64,000 bases of DNA from a bacterium (GTDB taxonomy: Bacteria > Spirochaetota > Leptospiria > Leptospirales > Leptonemataceae), in contig JANSYA010000002.1 in assembly GCA_024742665.1 (NCBI GenBank), positions 496,001-560,000 of the forward strand, written 5' to 3'. A program made the position numbers and the translations under genes. The notes under the pieces were generated by a model. The model was given only the letters and a program-made list of their open reading frames with translations. It was not told the DNA's origin and searched no databases. This document shows, piece by piece, positions 35,283 to 44,030 of this stretch (positions are counted from its first letter, which is position 1; each line of letters begins with the position of its first letter).

Positions 35283-36107
35283 TTAGCTCGCCTTGCGGGC
35301 GACGCCCTCAAGCGTATCGCCGTAGGCCTGCCACCGGGCCCAGGCGCGATAGAGCGGCGCCGGCAGCGCGCCTTTGATCCCTCCGGCTCGGCCGGGATGA
35401 AACGAGGCGGGCCGCAGTCGTTCGCAGCGCAAACCGTACTCCGGAAAGATTCTGCGCAGGCTGGCCGGCGAATAGTCCGCGTGATGATCGGTGGGATGCG
35501 TGGACTGCCACTGCCCCGGACTGTATTCGAATAGCGGTCCGAAGGTCGAAGGGATGGCGAATAAAAAAGCGCCGCCTGGCTTCAAAGCGTCGGCGATCTT
35601 TTGAAAGACGGAGCGCTGCGGGGCGAAGTGTTCGATGACGTAAAACGCGGCGATCACGTCGTAGGCTTCCGCTTCCAGCTCGCAGTCCAAAAACGAAGCC
35701 GTTTGAATATCCAATTCGAAGCGCTCGCGACCGTATCCCGCGGCGAACTCCGAAACTTCCAGGCCGCCGCACTCGTAGCCAATGGAACGCGCTTCGTCTA
35801 AAAAAAATCCCGCCGCGCAGCCGATTTCCAACAGGCGGGGCGGCGCTTGCTTCCCGACGCCGGCGTTCGCAGCGGACTGCGGCAGCATGGACAGACGTCC
35901 GCGCGCGAGTTTCCGTAGATGCTCTTCGTCTTCAACGTACGTGCGACCGTACTGAGCGGCGTACTCCGCCAGAAAATAATCGCCTTCGTACGTTTTGGAT
36001 TCCGCCGCGAGATAATAGATCGCGCCGCTTTCCGGACAGACGCCGTACTCCGGGCCCAGTCGTGGATGGGGGCGCAGCGCCAGATGCGGAAAGTGGTGTT
36101 CGATCAA
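35283..36107 (-). CDS. SAM-dependent class I methyltransferase
   Basis: The 274-residue protein has motif I LLEIGCAAGFFLDEARSIGY (~92-111), an acidic motif II in GGLEVSEFA, and YDVIAAFYVIEHFA plus LKPGGAFLFAIPS. It belongs to the UbiG/methyltransf_23-like group, frequent in sugar, lipid and small-molecule methylation; the substrate is unknown. The first ~50 residues (CPESGAIYY) lack the Cys-rich zinc site often found in relatives. Start is TTG 36107 with AGGAGT upstream. It follows a tandem repeat after the J-domain gene. Confidence 0.85.
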   Translation of the reverse strand: MIEHHFPHLALRPHPRLGPEYGVCPESGAIYYLAAESKTYEGDYFLAEYAAQYGRTYVEDEEHLRKLARGRLSMLPQSAANAGVGKQAPPRLLEIGCAAGFFLDEARSIGYECGGLEVSEFAAGYGRERFELDIQTASFLDCELEAEAYDVIAAFYVIEHFAPQRSVFQKIADALKPGGAFLFAIPSTFGPLFEYSPGQWQSTHPTDHHADYSPASLRRIFPEYGLRCERLRPASFHPGRAGGIKGALPAPLYRAWARWQAYGDTLEGVARKAS

Positions 36108-36136
36108 TTCCAGACTCCTTGGCGAGGCGGCGTCAT

Positions 36137-36266
36137 GGCCAGATTCAGTTCGCGCCGCTCGCGGCCAGATTCAGTTCGCGCCGCTCGCGGCCAGATTCAG
36201 TTCGCGCCGCTCGCGGCCAGATTCAGTTCGCGCCGCACGCGGCCAGATTCAGTTCGCGCCGCACGC
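36137..36266. repeat. Five exact-length 26-bp tandem repeats
   Basis: Units start at 36137, 36163, 36189, 36215 and 36241, each beginning GGCCAGATTCAGTTCGCGCC. Units 1-3 are identical and end GCTCGC; units 4-5 are identical and end GCACGC. The array fills the gap between the stop of the J-domain gene (36272) and the ribosome-binding site of the methyltransferase gene (near 36112-36118). It contains no open frame of its own. Confidence 0.95.
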
Positions 36267-36271
36267 GGCGC

Positions 36272-37057
36272 TCAGGCCGGCTGTGCCGCGAATCCTGGCA
36301 GTAGTTCGTGGGGACACAGATAGAATTTCATATTGTGGCGGATCCACACGCCGTGAGAATTGCGCGAGTTGCCCGCGCGCATCAGTTCGTTCGCGCGATA
36401 GCTTTCAATGCCGCCGAAACGCGCGTCCCGGGGCAACACGATCCCGACTCGAATCAGCGGCGAACGCAAGAGCACAATAAAGGCCGCGTCTTCCCAGGGC
36501 ATGTCTTCGCCTTCCAGATTGTGCAGCGGAAAGATCTCGCCGTCCATCGTGCAGTACGGACCCGGCGCTCCGCGATGCACGCCGGGATCGCGCACGCCGA
36601 TGATCTTTACGATGTGTTTGATCGGCAGGGCATAGTTGATTCGGCGCCCGTCGATCATTTGAAACGACGATTCATTGCGACCGGAAGCAGGCGTGCGCCT
36701 GGCCGCATCTCCGGGCGCCCCTTTTTCCGGTCGTGTGCCGGCCCCCGGAGATGCGGCGGGGCGCGGCGAATAGCGCGCCGCCGGTCGCCGGCGCAGAGGC
36801 GCGGCCAGCGGACCGACCCGCTCCAGATATTCGCGCAGCGTGCGAGCGGCCGTAATGACTGCCTGGCTGCGATCGTGGGCCCAGTCCCGGGCCCGGGGAT
36901 TTAAATCAGGATGATATTGCTTGATCAGGCGCTTGTACTGCCGGTCCAGCGCCGCAAGATCTTCCACCTGCTCCAGCTCCAGAATACCCAGCAGCCGTCC
37001 GATCTCGCGATCGTCGACGTACACAGTGCTGGAACCGTATCCACCGGAAGAAGCCAT
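36272..37057 (-). CDS. J-domain protein with a CheW-like C-terminal domain
   Basis: The 261-residue cytoplasmic protein. Residues ~17-75 form a J domain (LLGILELEQVEDLAALDRQY then KQYHPDLNPRA) with the HPD motif needed to stimulate Hsp70. A Pro/Arg/Ala-rich linker (~85-130) follows. Residues ~135-255 follow the CheW plan: INYALPIKHIVKIIGV, TMDGEIFPLHNLEGE, AAFIVLLRSPLIRVGIVLPR and FYLCPHELLPG. CheW normally couples CheA to chemoreceptors. A J-domain fusion would tether Hsp70 to a receptor or a CheA-like kinase. The CheW call rests on pattern similarity and is the less certain half. Confidence 0.65.
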   Translation of the reverse strand: MASSGGYGSSTVYVDDREIGRLLGILELEQVEDLAALDRQYKRLIKQYHPDLNPRARDWAHDRSQAVITAARTLREYLERVGPLAAPLRRRPAARYSPRPAASPGAGTRPEKGAPGDAARRTPASGRNESSFQMIDGRRINYALPIKHIVKIIGVRDPGVHRGAPGPYCTMDGEIFPLHNLEGEDMPWEDAAFIVLLRSPLIRVGIVLPRDARFGGIESYRANELMRAGNSRNSHGVWIRHNMKFYLCPHELLPGFAAQPA

Positions 37058-37132
37058 GCTTGCTTCATTTTCGGTTCGGAAAGCGAATCGGCGGATCTTT
37101 TTTATACGGCCACGAGCCGCAGTTATCAGGGC

Positions 37133-38731
37133 TCAGGGACGGCGGCGCAGGAGTCGCGTGGAATCGAGGGGCGGCAGATCTGGAAAGGCTTCGACTTCGA
37201 ACTCGGCGCTGCGTTCAGCCAGATAATCCCGCAGCAGCGGCTCCCAATCGTCGTGCTGATCGAGCAGGAAGCAGTCGATCGTTGCATAACGTCGCAGCAA
37301 GTACGCGGAGTAGCCGCCCGGAATCGTCATGCAGTCTCGCAAACACTGAAAGGGCACGTCGCCTGGTTCGAACTGGAGCTTGCCCGGAATAAACTCCAGC
37401 ACTTCCAGATCGGGATAGCGTTCCCGATACAGAAAGTACGGATCAGGCCGCACGCGCAAATAGACTGTGCGGCAATCCCGGGCGACTTCGAGCGCCCGCT
37501 CTTCAAAGCGCGCCACCTGGGCCGGCGTCTTATACAAGAAATGCTCGCGAATCGTAAATACAAAGGTTCCGCCAACCAGCGCCAGAGCCGCGAAGGGCAA
37601 AGCGATCCGCGTTAGATCGAAACGCTTCGTCGCGGCGCTGGAGCCGGCCCACAGCAGCGCCGCGGTCCATAGCAGCACCGGCCCCACGTACAGGGGATAC
37701 CAGGCTTCCGACGAGAGCAGCACCAGAGCAAAGACGACGGCGAAGGTCAAATATACGCGCGGAAAGAGATCGCTGAAAATCGCGCGCCGCAGCCGGTACA
37801 GTTGCAGCAGCCCCGCGGCGGCCACGATCAAAACCATCAGACCGGCCAGGATCATCAGCAGGCCGCGACCGCCGTACTGGGCTGCGAAGACCTTGAAAAC
37901 GCCGCCGGTATCGCCGCCGAAAAACGACAGGATGTCTTTCTTGCGAACGAGCTGCGCTATAAATTGAATGCAAAAGATCTGGATATGCTCAATGATATAC
38001 GGTAGCCAGAAACTGAAAACCAGCAGCGTGCCGGCAATACCCCACAGCAGGGCCCGCCAGGCCGGCAGCGTCCAGATCAACGCGACCGGAATCAAAAGCA
38101 CGGCGATGGGATGACTGAGAGCCGCCGCCCCCGTGCACAGCCCCGCGCAAAACGGCAGCAGCGCCGCATGGCGGTCCAGCCGACCGGAGGCGACGGCGCC
38201 GGGCGTGCGGCCGGTCCGATTCTGATAGTCGCGAATCAAAAAGTAGATCGCGCCCAGAAACCAGACCAGCGTCAGCATATCCATGCGGGCGGTATTGGCG
38301 GCGCGCTGAAAGGTCAAATCGCAGGCGAGCAGCAGGGGGAGCAGCGCCTGTAGCCGTGGATGCTCCGGCAACAATCGGCGGTTCACGGCGAAGAAAATCG
38401 CCAGAGCCACACACGCCAGAACGAAGGATACACCGCGCGCGACTACCCGGCTCTCGCCGGTCAGCCAGTACGGCCCGGCCGTCAGCACCATATACAGCGG
38501 AGAATTCCAGAGCGTCGCGGTGTCCATGCCCGGAATCAGACCGACCAGAACCGAAGTGGAAAATACGCCGCGCTCGGCGAGGGCGGCGGCCGGAGCCGAA
38601 AACAGAGCTTCGTCGGGCCAGCCCAGGGGCAGAATGTCGGAATTCAGAAAGGTCAGCGCAAACAGCAGGAGGCAGGCGCCGGCCACGGCCGTAAAACGCG
38701 AAGAGACGGCTGCTATCATGCGAGAATTCAC
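37133..38731 (-). CDS. Polytopic membrane glycosyltransferase, GT39/ArnT-like
   Basis: The 532-residue protein has about ten hydrophobic helices in the first ~400 residues and a soluble C-terminal part. An Asp-Glu pair in the first periplasmic loop (GWPDEALFSAP, ~39) matches the catalytic acidic site of the GT-C/PMT superfamily. RMDMLTLVWFLGAIYF and FSFWLPYIIEH are typical helices. Such enzymes transfer sugars from polyprenyl-phosphate donors to lipid or protein at the outer face of the inner membrane; the acceptor is unknown. The GTG at 38731 overlaps the stop of the STAS gene (GTGA); ATG 38719 is an alternative. Confidence 0.75.
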   Translation of the reverse strand: MNSRMIAAVSSRFTAVAGACLLLFALTFLNSDILPLGWPDEALFSAPAAALAERGVFSTSVLVGLIPGMDTATLWNSPLYMVLTAGPYWLTGESRVVARGVSFVLACVALAIFFAVNRRLLPEHPRLQALLPLLLACDLTFQRAANTARMDMLTLVWFLGAIYFLIRDYQNRTGRTPGAVASGRLDRHAALLPFCAGLCTGAAALSHPIAVLLIPVALIWTLPAWRALLWGIAGTLLVFSFWLPYIIEHIQIFCIQFIAQLVRKKDILSFFGGDTGGVFKVFAAQYGGRGLLMILAGLMVLIVAAAGLLQLYRLRRAIFSDLFPRVYLTFAVVFALVLLSSEAWYPLYVGPVLLWTAALLWAGSSAATKRFDLTRIALPFAALALVGGTFVFTIREHFLYKTPAQVARFEERALEVARDCRTVYLRVRPDPYFLYRERYPDLEVLEFIPGKLQFEPGDVPFQCLRDCMTIPGGYSAYLLRRYATIDCFLLDQHDDWEPLLRDYLAERSAEFEVEAFPDLPPLDSTRLLRRRP

Positions 38732-39081
38732 CCGGCGGGGTTTTCGCTGCCGATCGACTCAATGGCGTCGTTTTCACGATCGAAGATGCGAAATACCTGA
38801 CTGAGTTCTACCACTTCCAACAGTTTTTCAACTGCGGGGGAAACCTGGCAGAGAACCATCTGCAGTTCGAGGCCTTTGAGCTGCCGGAAGATTCCCAGCA
38901 GCACTCCGATTCCCGAAGATGACAGATAGGAAACTTCTTCCAGATTCACAACGAGCGGGCGGGGTTCCTGCTTGAGCATCTGCCGCAGGATCTTTTCCAG
39001 CTCTTCCGATTTGGAAACGTCCAGCCGGCCACCCAGGCGCACAATCCACGCGCCATTAACAGATTCCCAGGCTACTTGCAT
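38728..39081 (-). CDS. STAS-domain anti-sigma factor antagonist
   Basis: The 117-residue protein is a single STAS domain (AWIVRLGGRLDVSKSEELE, then PLVVNLEEVSYLSSSGIGVL). The Ser in SSSGIGVL is the usual site for regulatory phosphorylation. It would bind a partner kinase or anti-sigma factor in a partner switch. The cognate kinase and phosphatase are not adjacent, though a module of that type lies at 43-45 kb. Its stop overlaps the start of the GT39-like gene, an unusual pairing. Confidence 0.88.
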   Translation of the reverse strand: MQVAWESVNGAWIVRLGGRLDVSKSEELEKILRQMLKQEPRPLVVNLEEVSYLSSSGIGVLLGIFRQLKGLELQMVLCQVSPAVEKLLEVVELSQVFRIFDRENDAIESIGSENPAG

Positions 39082-39193
39082 AAAGATAATGCTCAGTTAA
39101 GGGGGCGAAAATCTGTCGCAATAACTTTTTTAGAATGCGCGAAGAAATGGCAGGACTTCGCGCGAACGCAGGTGCTCGCGATTCGCTCCGTTT

Positions 39194-39412
39194 TTAGCGG
39201 CGCGCCAGCGAATTTTCACTCGTTATTTCGTCGGCCGACTGCGCGGTATCTTCGCTGTACAACCAGGCCTTCTTCCAGGCGACGGTGTGCGCGAACCACG
39301 CTTCCCGCTGCGCCCGATTGTACATCATCTCACCGGCGACCAGATCGCACAGGCGCGTCAGCTTGTGACTGACGATCACCAGCCGGTGCCATACTTGATT
39401 CGTAGGATCCAT
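39194..39412 (-). CDS. Small hypothetical protein upstream of the STAS gene
   Basis: 72 residues from ATG 39412, with GGTAAAAG as a weak ribosome-binding site. It is helical and soluble, with RLVIVSHKLTRLCDLVAGEM and WFAHTVAWKKAWLYSEDTA. The composition is protein-like rather than a shadow: aromatics and Lys/Glu are spaced as in an amphipathic helix pair. It lies on the same strand 112 bases before the STAS gene. No family was recognised. Confidence 0.45.
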   Translation of the reverse strand: MDPTNQVWHRLVIVSHKLTRLCDLVAGEMMYNRAQREAWFAHTVAWKKAWLYSEDTAQSADEITSENSLARR

Positions 39413-39546
39413 GCTTTTACCATTATCGACACATGGCGGCGGAAATCTGGAGTCGATTTCCCCGGGATCCGCGCGTACAGGGCCGCGAATCCGCACGACG
39501 GCAAATCGCTTGCGCGACAGACAGCGATGCCAATCCACTTCCGGGT

Positions 39547-40413
39547 ATGACGAATCAGTCCCCTCTTAGCTGCGGCGATGTCGCCCGATGGCTGGAAACC
39601 CTGGCGCCCGCCCATCTGGCGGAGGATTATGACAATGTCGGTCTGCTCGTGGGCGAATCCAGCTCGCCGGTGAGCGGCATTCTGATCGCCCTCGACATTA
39701 CGCCGGAAGTGCTCGCCGAGGCCGTGCGCCTGGGGGCGAATCTGGTCATCAGCCATCATCCGATCTGGTTTCGTTCGCGCAAAAGCCTGCGCGGGGACGA
39801 CTTTGTCAGCCGCCAGATTCTGTTCGCCATCCGCAACGGCCTCGCCCTGTACGCCTGCCATACGAATCTGGACAGCATTCGCGACGGCGTGAATCGGACC
39901 ATCGTCGACCGGCTGGGCCTGCAGAACGTTGAATTCCTGCGCCCCCGCAAGGCCGGCGCAAAAGCCGCCGCGGGACATTCTGAACACGCAGGCCACGGGG
40001 CTTTTTGCGAGGCCGGAACCGGCATGATCGGAGAGCTACCGAAAGCCACGAATACCGAAGAGCTGCTGGCACAGGTCCGCGATCTCTTCGGCTGCGGCTG
40101 CATTCGCTATACGCCGGGCCCGGCGGACCGTCCTCTGCGGAAGATCGCGGTTTGCGGCGGCGCCGGAAGTTTCTTATTGGAAACCGCCATGAGCCTGGGG
40201 GCGGACGCCTTTCTGACCGCCGACGTCACCTATCACCAGTTCTTCGAAACCTGCGGCGAGATGTTGTTCATGGACATCGGCCACTTCGAATCGGAGCAGT
40301 TTACGAGCGAAGTACTGCGAGATTATTTGCGCGTGCAGGTCGCCGCCGAAGAGGCGGAATGTCCCGTCCGCATCACCGATATGAGCACGAACCCCGTGCG
40401 ATACTTCAGCTGA
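39547..40413 (+). CDS. Nif3-like dinuclear metal centre protein (GTP cyclohydrolase I type 2 family)
   Basis: 288 residues from ATG 39547; the longer frame from 39433 lacks conserved sequence. Metal ligands typical of the family are seen: the His pair in NLVISHHPIWF, Asp/His around YACHTNLDSIRDGVN, and the C-terminal His and Glu in DIGHFESEQF. YDNVGLLVG and KIAVCGGAGSFLLETAMSLG are family landmarks. It forms hexameric toroids; the cellular role is unresolved, despite the GTP-cyclohydrolase label given to relatives. Confidence 0.9.
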   Translation: MTNQSPLSCGDVARWLETLAPAHLAEDYDNVGLLVGESSSPVSGILIALDITPEVLAEAVRLGANLVISHHPIWFRSRKSLRGDDFVSRQILFAIRNGLALYACHTNLDSIRDGVNRTIVDRLGLQNVEFLRPRKAGAKAAAGHSEHAGHGAFCEAGTGMIGELPKATNTEELLAQVRDLFGCGCIRYTPGPADRPLRKIAVCGGAGSFLLETAMSLGADAFLTADVTYHQFFETCGEMLFMDIGHFESEQFTSEVLRDYLRVQVAAEEAECPVRITDMSTNPVRYFS

Positions 40414-40525
40414 GTTTCACAAAAACTTCGCAAACTTCAAAAAGAATGAACCCTTGCCCGCGCGCTTTAGAGCGCGGCGGCAAAAAGGCATAGCGCAAAT
40501 TGCCCGGTGACGTTCGTATGGAATC

Positions 40526-41500
40526 ATGAGGCTATTTTCCCGAAGAATTCCGATTCTCTTCAGTATAATTATTAGCGCAGCGTTAATTTCGCCGAACGCC
40601 GCGTTTTCCCATAACAGCGACCGCGGCGGCGAAGCTCTGCAGGAAAAATTCGATTCGCTGGAGCTGTACCCGTACGTCAGTCCGCGACTGCATGCGATCA
40701 TCAAGCGCGGAGTCCTGCGCGTCGGTATGCACGACGTCTATCCGCCCTTTCGCATCGCCGGAAAAAACGGCGAAGTCCAGGCCGCCTTCGCGGCGGACAA
40801 AGCCGTGCCGGCCGACAGCTATCCGGGAATCGACGTCGAGGTCGCCCATGAACTGGCCCGCAGCCTGGGCGTGCGGCTCGAAATTTTACCGGGCAACATT
40901 GAACGCCTGATGGAGATGGTGCAGAAGAAAGAGGTCGACCTGGCCCTCGGCGGCATCTCGGCCACTCTGTCCCGATCGCGCTTCGTGCAGTTCGCCGATC
41001 CGTACTTTATCACCACTCCGGCCGTTTTGCTTTCCAATCGCAGACTGCCGAACGAATCCCAGTCCGAAGAATTCGCTCGGCGCAAACTACGCGGCATCGG
41101 CGACCTGCGCCGCCTGGAAACCATGGTGCTGGGCGTCCTGGCGCGCACGACGACCCATACCCTGCTCGTGGAAGATCCCGAGTTTTCGAAGCACAAGGTC
41201 AAAGCCTTTCCGGATCGCGACGCGCTCGTCAAGGCCTTCGAAGACAACGACATCGACGGGATCGTCGCAGACGCGGTTTTTATCACCGCCCTGACGATCG
41301 AAAAGCCGGTCTATTTGGTGAACGCCATCGCGCTGACTCAGCTCTATCGCGAGGAACACCTTTCGCCGATTATGGCCTACGGCGACCAGGAGTTTCACGC
41401 GGTCGTCAATTTCTTTCTCAAGGAGCTGCGGCGCACCGGCCGCTTCGAAGCTCTGGAACGCAAATATCTGGAAAGCGACAAATGGGTGAAGAAGGATTGA
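40526..41500 (+). CDS. Periplasmic solute-binding protein, amino-acid type (family 3)
   Basis: The 324-residue protein has a signal peptide (IPILFSIIISAALISPNAAF). The SBP_bac_3 fold shows VLRVGMHDVYPPFRI, GIDVEVAHELARSLGVRLEI, KKEVDLALGGISATLSRS and VQFADPYFITTPAVL. The Arg in SRSRFVQFADPY is the usual carboxylate-binding residue. No transporter permease is adjacent. The next gene, overlapping its stop, encodes an outer-membrane barrel, so the pair may serve uptake of one solute or act as a sensor. Confidence 0.85.
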   Translation: MRLFSRRIPILFSIIISAALISPNAAFSHNSDRGGEALQEKFDSLELYPYVSPRLHAIIKRGVLRVGMHDVYPPFRIAGKNGEVQAAFAADKAVPADSYPGIDVEVAHELARSLGVRLEILPGNIERLMEMVQKKEVDLALGGISATLSRSRFVQFADPYFITTPAVLLSNRRLPNESQSEEFARRKLRGIGDLRRLETMVLGVLARTTTHTLLVEDPEFSKHKVKAFPDRDALVKAFEDNDIDGIVADAVFITALTIEKPVYLVNAIALTQLYREEHLSPIMAYGDQEFHAVVNFFLKELRRTGRFEALERKYLESDKWVKKD

Positions 41501-43095
41501 TGAAAGCAAAGCACATTCGAAATTTACGCAATCACTTCGCCGCGGCCGGCCCACTCACGCTGGCGCTCGCGCTCTTTATTCTGGCGACGCCGCTCTTCGC
41601 CCAGAGCGAAGACACCCTCGAAAAATTTTCGTACGACGGCGACGTCCTGGCCCGCGGCTTCTTTCTGTGGCGCGACATCGGTCTGGCATCCCCGCCCACC
41701 GAATCCGGCGAAGAACGCGACCAGCAGGGCTACTTCGAGTACTTCGCCTGCCAGAGCAATCCCGCGACCTGTCGTACGACCCGGGAACGCGAAGAGCAGG
41801 ATTTTTACGCGATCCGTTTGCGACTCAACGTCGCCTTTCGCCCCAGCGCCTACGTGGACGTGCTTTATAATCTGGAAATCGGCGACGTGACTTTCGGCCG
41901 CGACGAGGCCGACCGCTCCGGTCCCGGCACCGGCGGTCGCGGCTCCGGCCGCACGAACCTGGAAACGCGGCAGCTGCTGCTGCGGTTTCACAACCTGGAA
42001 AATACGACCGAAGCCTCCGCCGGCATCTTTCTGTTCAGCACGCCCAGCGGTCTGGTCGTCGCCACCAGCGGCGCCGGCCTGCGTCTGCGACACGAAATCG
42101 AAAGCATCAGCTCGCGCTTCGAAGGCATCTATATTCGCTCCGTCGACAACTCGCGCGTCGACGGCGACTCGAACGGATTCTCCGACGAAAACTTCAGCGA
42201 CATTAACCTGGGGATTCTGAGCTGGAAGTGGTCGCAAATTCGAAGCCTGCGCACCGAACTCTACGGCGTCTTCCGCGAAGACGACGACGCCTCGACCGGC
42301 GACATCACCGACTCGGTCCAGGAAACCTCCCGCATCTACTGGGGCGGCCTGCAAATGCGCTACGTAATGGGCGGCTTCGATATGAAACTGCACGCCGTCG
42401 GAAACTGGGGCCGCTTCCATCGGCCGCTGTCGGCGGACCCGAAGCTCTCGACCATAGCTGCGCCGACGAACACTACCGATCCCCTGCAGGCTTATTTTGA
42501 AGAAGCGCTCAAGCCGCCTCTGCGCGAAGAGTACAAGGTCAACGCCGCGGCCGGCGAAGCGGAAATCGGCTACCAGGTTACGGATCGGACGCGCGTCGCT
42601 CTGGTCTACGCGGGCGCTTCCGGGCGCATCCCCGGCGATACCGAACCGGACAACAGCGACATCGACTATCGATCGGATCAGTTTCGCACGACCGGCCAGT
42701 CGTATCAGTTCAGCGAAATTTCCGTGGATGATTCCGGCGGCTACAGTATCTTCAGCGGCGGGCGACTCACCGGCCTGCAAATCGGCGGCATTCGCGTGCG
42801 TTTTCAGCCGCTGGCCGAACTGGAAACGCGGCTGGAATACTACCATCTGCGCGCCTTCCGAACTCCCAGCATTGATCAAAACACAAAATATACGCGTGCT
42901 TTTCGCCAGCAAAACCCCGGTACTTTCCTGGGCGAAGAGTGGAACCTCCGACTCGTATACAGCTTTTTCAACGATTTAAAGGTCGGCGCGCGTCTGGGTT
43001 GGTTCAACGCGGGCACCGCATACAAAACGCTGCGGGATCTGGAATACGGCGACGATCTGTATGAAGCTCAGATCACTATCAACCAGACATTCTGA
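41500..43095 (+). CDS. Outer-membrane beta-barrel protein, alginate-export-like
   Basis: 531 residues from ATG 41500 (TGATG overlap with the upstream stop, GAAGGA before it); the in-frame ATG at 41482 would lie inside the preceding gene. The signal is PLTLALALFILATPLFAQ. Long amphipathic strands (FYAIRLRLNVAFRPSAYVDV, LETRLEYYHLRAF, WNLRLVYSFFNDLKVGARL) end in EAQITINQTF with terminal Phe. The layout resembles AlgE/alginate_exp porins. Two Cys in FACQSNPATC could bridge an extracellular loop. Confidence 0.8.
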   Translation: MKAKHIRNLRNHFAAAGPLTLALALFILATPLFAQSEDTLEKFSYDGDVLARGFFLWRDIGLASPPTESGEERDQQGYFEYFACQSNPATCRTTREREEQDFYAIRLRLNVAFRPSAYVDVLYNLEIGDVTFGRDEADRSGPGTGGRGSGRTNLETRQLLLRFHNLENTTEASAGIFLFSTPSGLVVATSGAGLRLRHEIESISSRFEGIYIRSVDNSRVDGDSNGFSDENFSDINLGILSWKWSQIRSLRTELYGVFREDDDASTGDITDSVQETSRIYWGGLQMRYVMGGFDMKLHAVGNWGRFHRPLSADPKLSTIAAPTNTTDPLQAYFEEALKPPLREEYKVNAAAGEAEIGYQVTDRTRVALVYAGASGRIPGDTEPDNSDIDYRSDQFRTTGQSYQFSEISVDDSGGYSIFSGGRLTGLQIGGIRVRFQPLAELETRLEYYHLRAFRTPSIDQNTKYTRAFRQQNPGTFLGEEWNLRLVYSFFNDLKVGARLGWFNAGTAYKTLRDLEYGDDLYEAQITINQTF

Positions 43096-43162
43096 TGCAA
43101 AATTAAATTGTACTTGTTTGAATCGCAGGTAGAGGATTTACTAATCCCCCGGCGGAGCCTCC

Positions 43163-43636
43163 ATGTCCTTCACTCTGAAAATCGAACCCGAATGGAATAT
43201 AATTAAGAAGATCAAGGAATTCATCAACAGCGAACCGCGCATTCTCGCCCAGGGCGAAGACTATCGCGAAGCAACGCTGCTAACGGCTATCGAACTTGTA
43301 GAAAACGGACTGAAGTACAGCGAAGGCGAACCGCCGCAGTCTGTGACCTTTCAATTCGAAATCATCGACGACGTCGTTACGATCGAAGTCCATAACTCCA
43401 CGACGAATCCGGAGCACAAAGCCGCGCTGGCCGAGACGCTGGACAAGATCAAGGCCTCTAACCCCTTCGATCTATACGTGGAGCGCCTGGAGCGCATTCG
43501 CGATAATCCCGACGGCCACAGCCGAATGGGTCTCGTGCGCATCGCGTACGAAGGCGAATTCGAACTGGAATGCGTTCCGTCCGACTCGGACATAATTCAA
43601 ATCAAAGCGCGGCGACCGCTGGCCGCGAGCGAATAG
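43163..43636 (+). CDS. GHKL-type ATP-binding regulator of a partner-switching module
   Basis: The 157-residue protein has the N-box-like LTAIELVENGLKYSEGEPPQ (~41-60), where the Asn would coordinate Mg-ATP in anti-sigma kinase relatives. The glycine-rich G2 loop is weak (NPDGHSRMGLVRIAYEG). It resembles the slr1658-type regulators that accompany STAS and SpoIIE partners. ATG 43163 follows GCGGAGCC. It is the first gene of a three-gene set with 25- and 0-base gaps. Confidence 0.75.
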   Translation: MSFTLKIEPEWNIIKKIKEFINSEPRILAQGEDYREATLLTAIELVENGLKYSEGEPPQSVTFQFEIIDDVVTIEVHNSTTNPEHKAALAETLDKIKASNPFDLYVERLERIRDNPDGHSRMGLVRIAYEGEFELECVPSDSDIIQIKARRPLAASE

Positions 43637-43661
43637 GCGCCACGTTTTATTTCGTAAGAAT

Positions 43662-44030
43662 ATGGAATTCAAGAGTCTCAAAGTCGAAGAACTGGAAATC
43701 GTCGTCACGCGCAACGACCTCGCCCTGCGTCTGGAATGGCTGGGTTCGATTCACAGCGCCGACCCCGGCGACTATCTCGACCCGTACTTTGACCTTCTGA
43801 TCGACGCGGCGGCGTCGGACGGCGTGGCCATTGTCTGCGATTTTTCCAAACTCGAATATATGAATTCCTCCAGCATCCCCCCGCTGATTCATTTGCTGCG
43901 AGAGTGCGGGGAACGCGAAATCAAAGCGGAGTTTACGTACGACGCTTCGCGCAAAGTACAAACTGCGTCTTTTCGCGCATTAGACGTGATCGCCCGCAAA
44001 TCAAGCTTTACCAGCGTGAAAGGCCTCTAA
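43662..44030 (+). CDS. STAS-like partner protein
   Basis: The 122-residue protein. Its fold is STAS-like (LRLEWLGSIHSADPGDYLDP, then AIVCDFSKLEYMNSSSIPPL). The Ser cluster NSSSIPPL is at the place of the phospho-acceptor in anti-anti-sigma factors. It resembles slr1659-type regulators. The stop shares a base with the ATG of the phosphatase gene (TAATG), so stoichiometric production is likely. Confidence 0.75.
   Translation: MEFKSLKVEELEIVVTRNDLALRLEWLGSIHSADPGDYLDPYFDLLIDAAASDGVAIVCDFSKLEYMNSSSIPPLIHLLRECGEREIKAEFTYDASRKVQTASFRALDVIARKSSFTSVKGL

Noticed and set aside
36137-36266. Tandem array considered as a CRISPR
   Set aside because: Units abut without variable spacers and no cas gene is near; it is a simple tandem repeat.
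41524-42912. Long minus-strand frame opposite the outer-membrane barrel gene
   Set aside because: The plus strand encodes a signal peptide and barrel ending in Phe, and overlaps the preceding gene by one base; the minus frame has no recognisable features.
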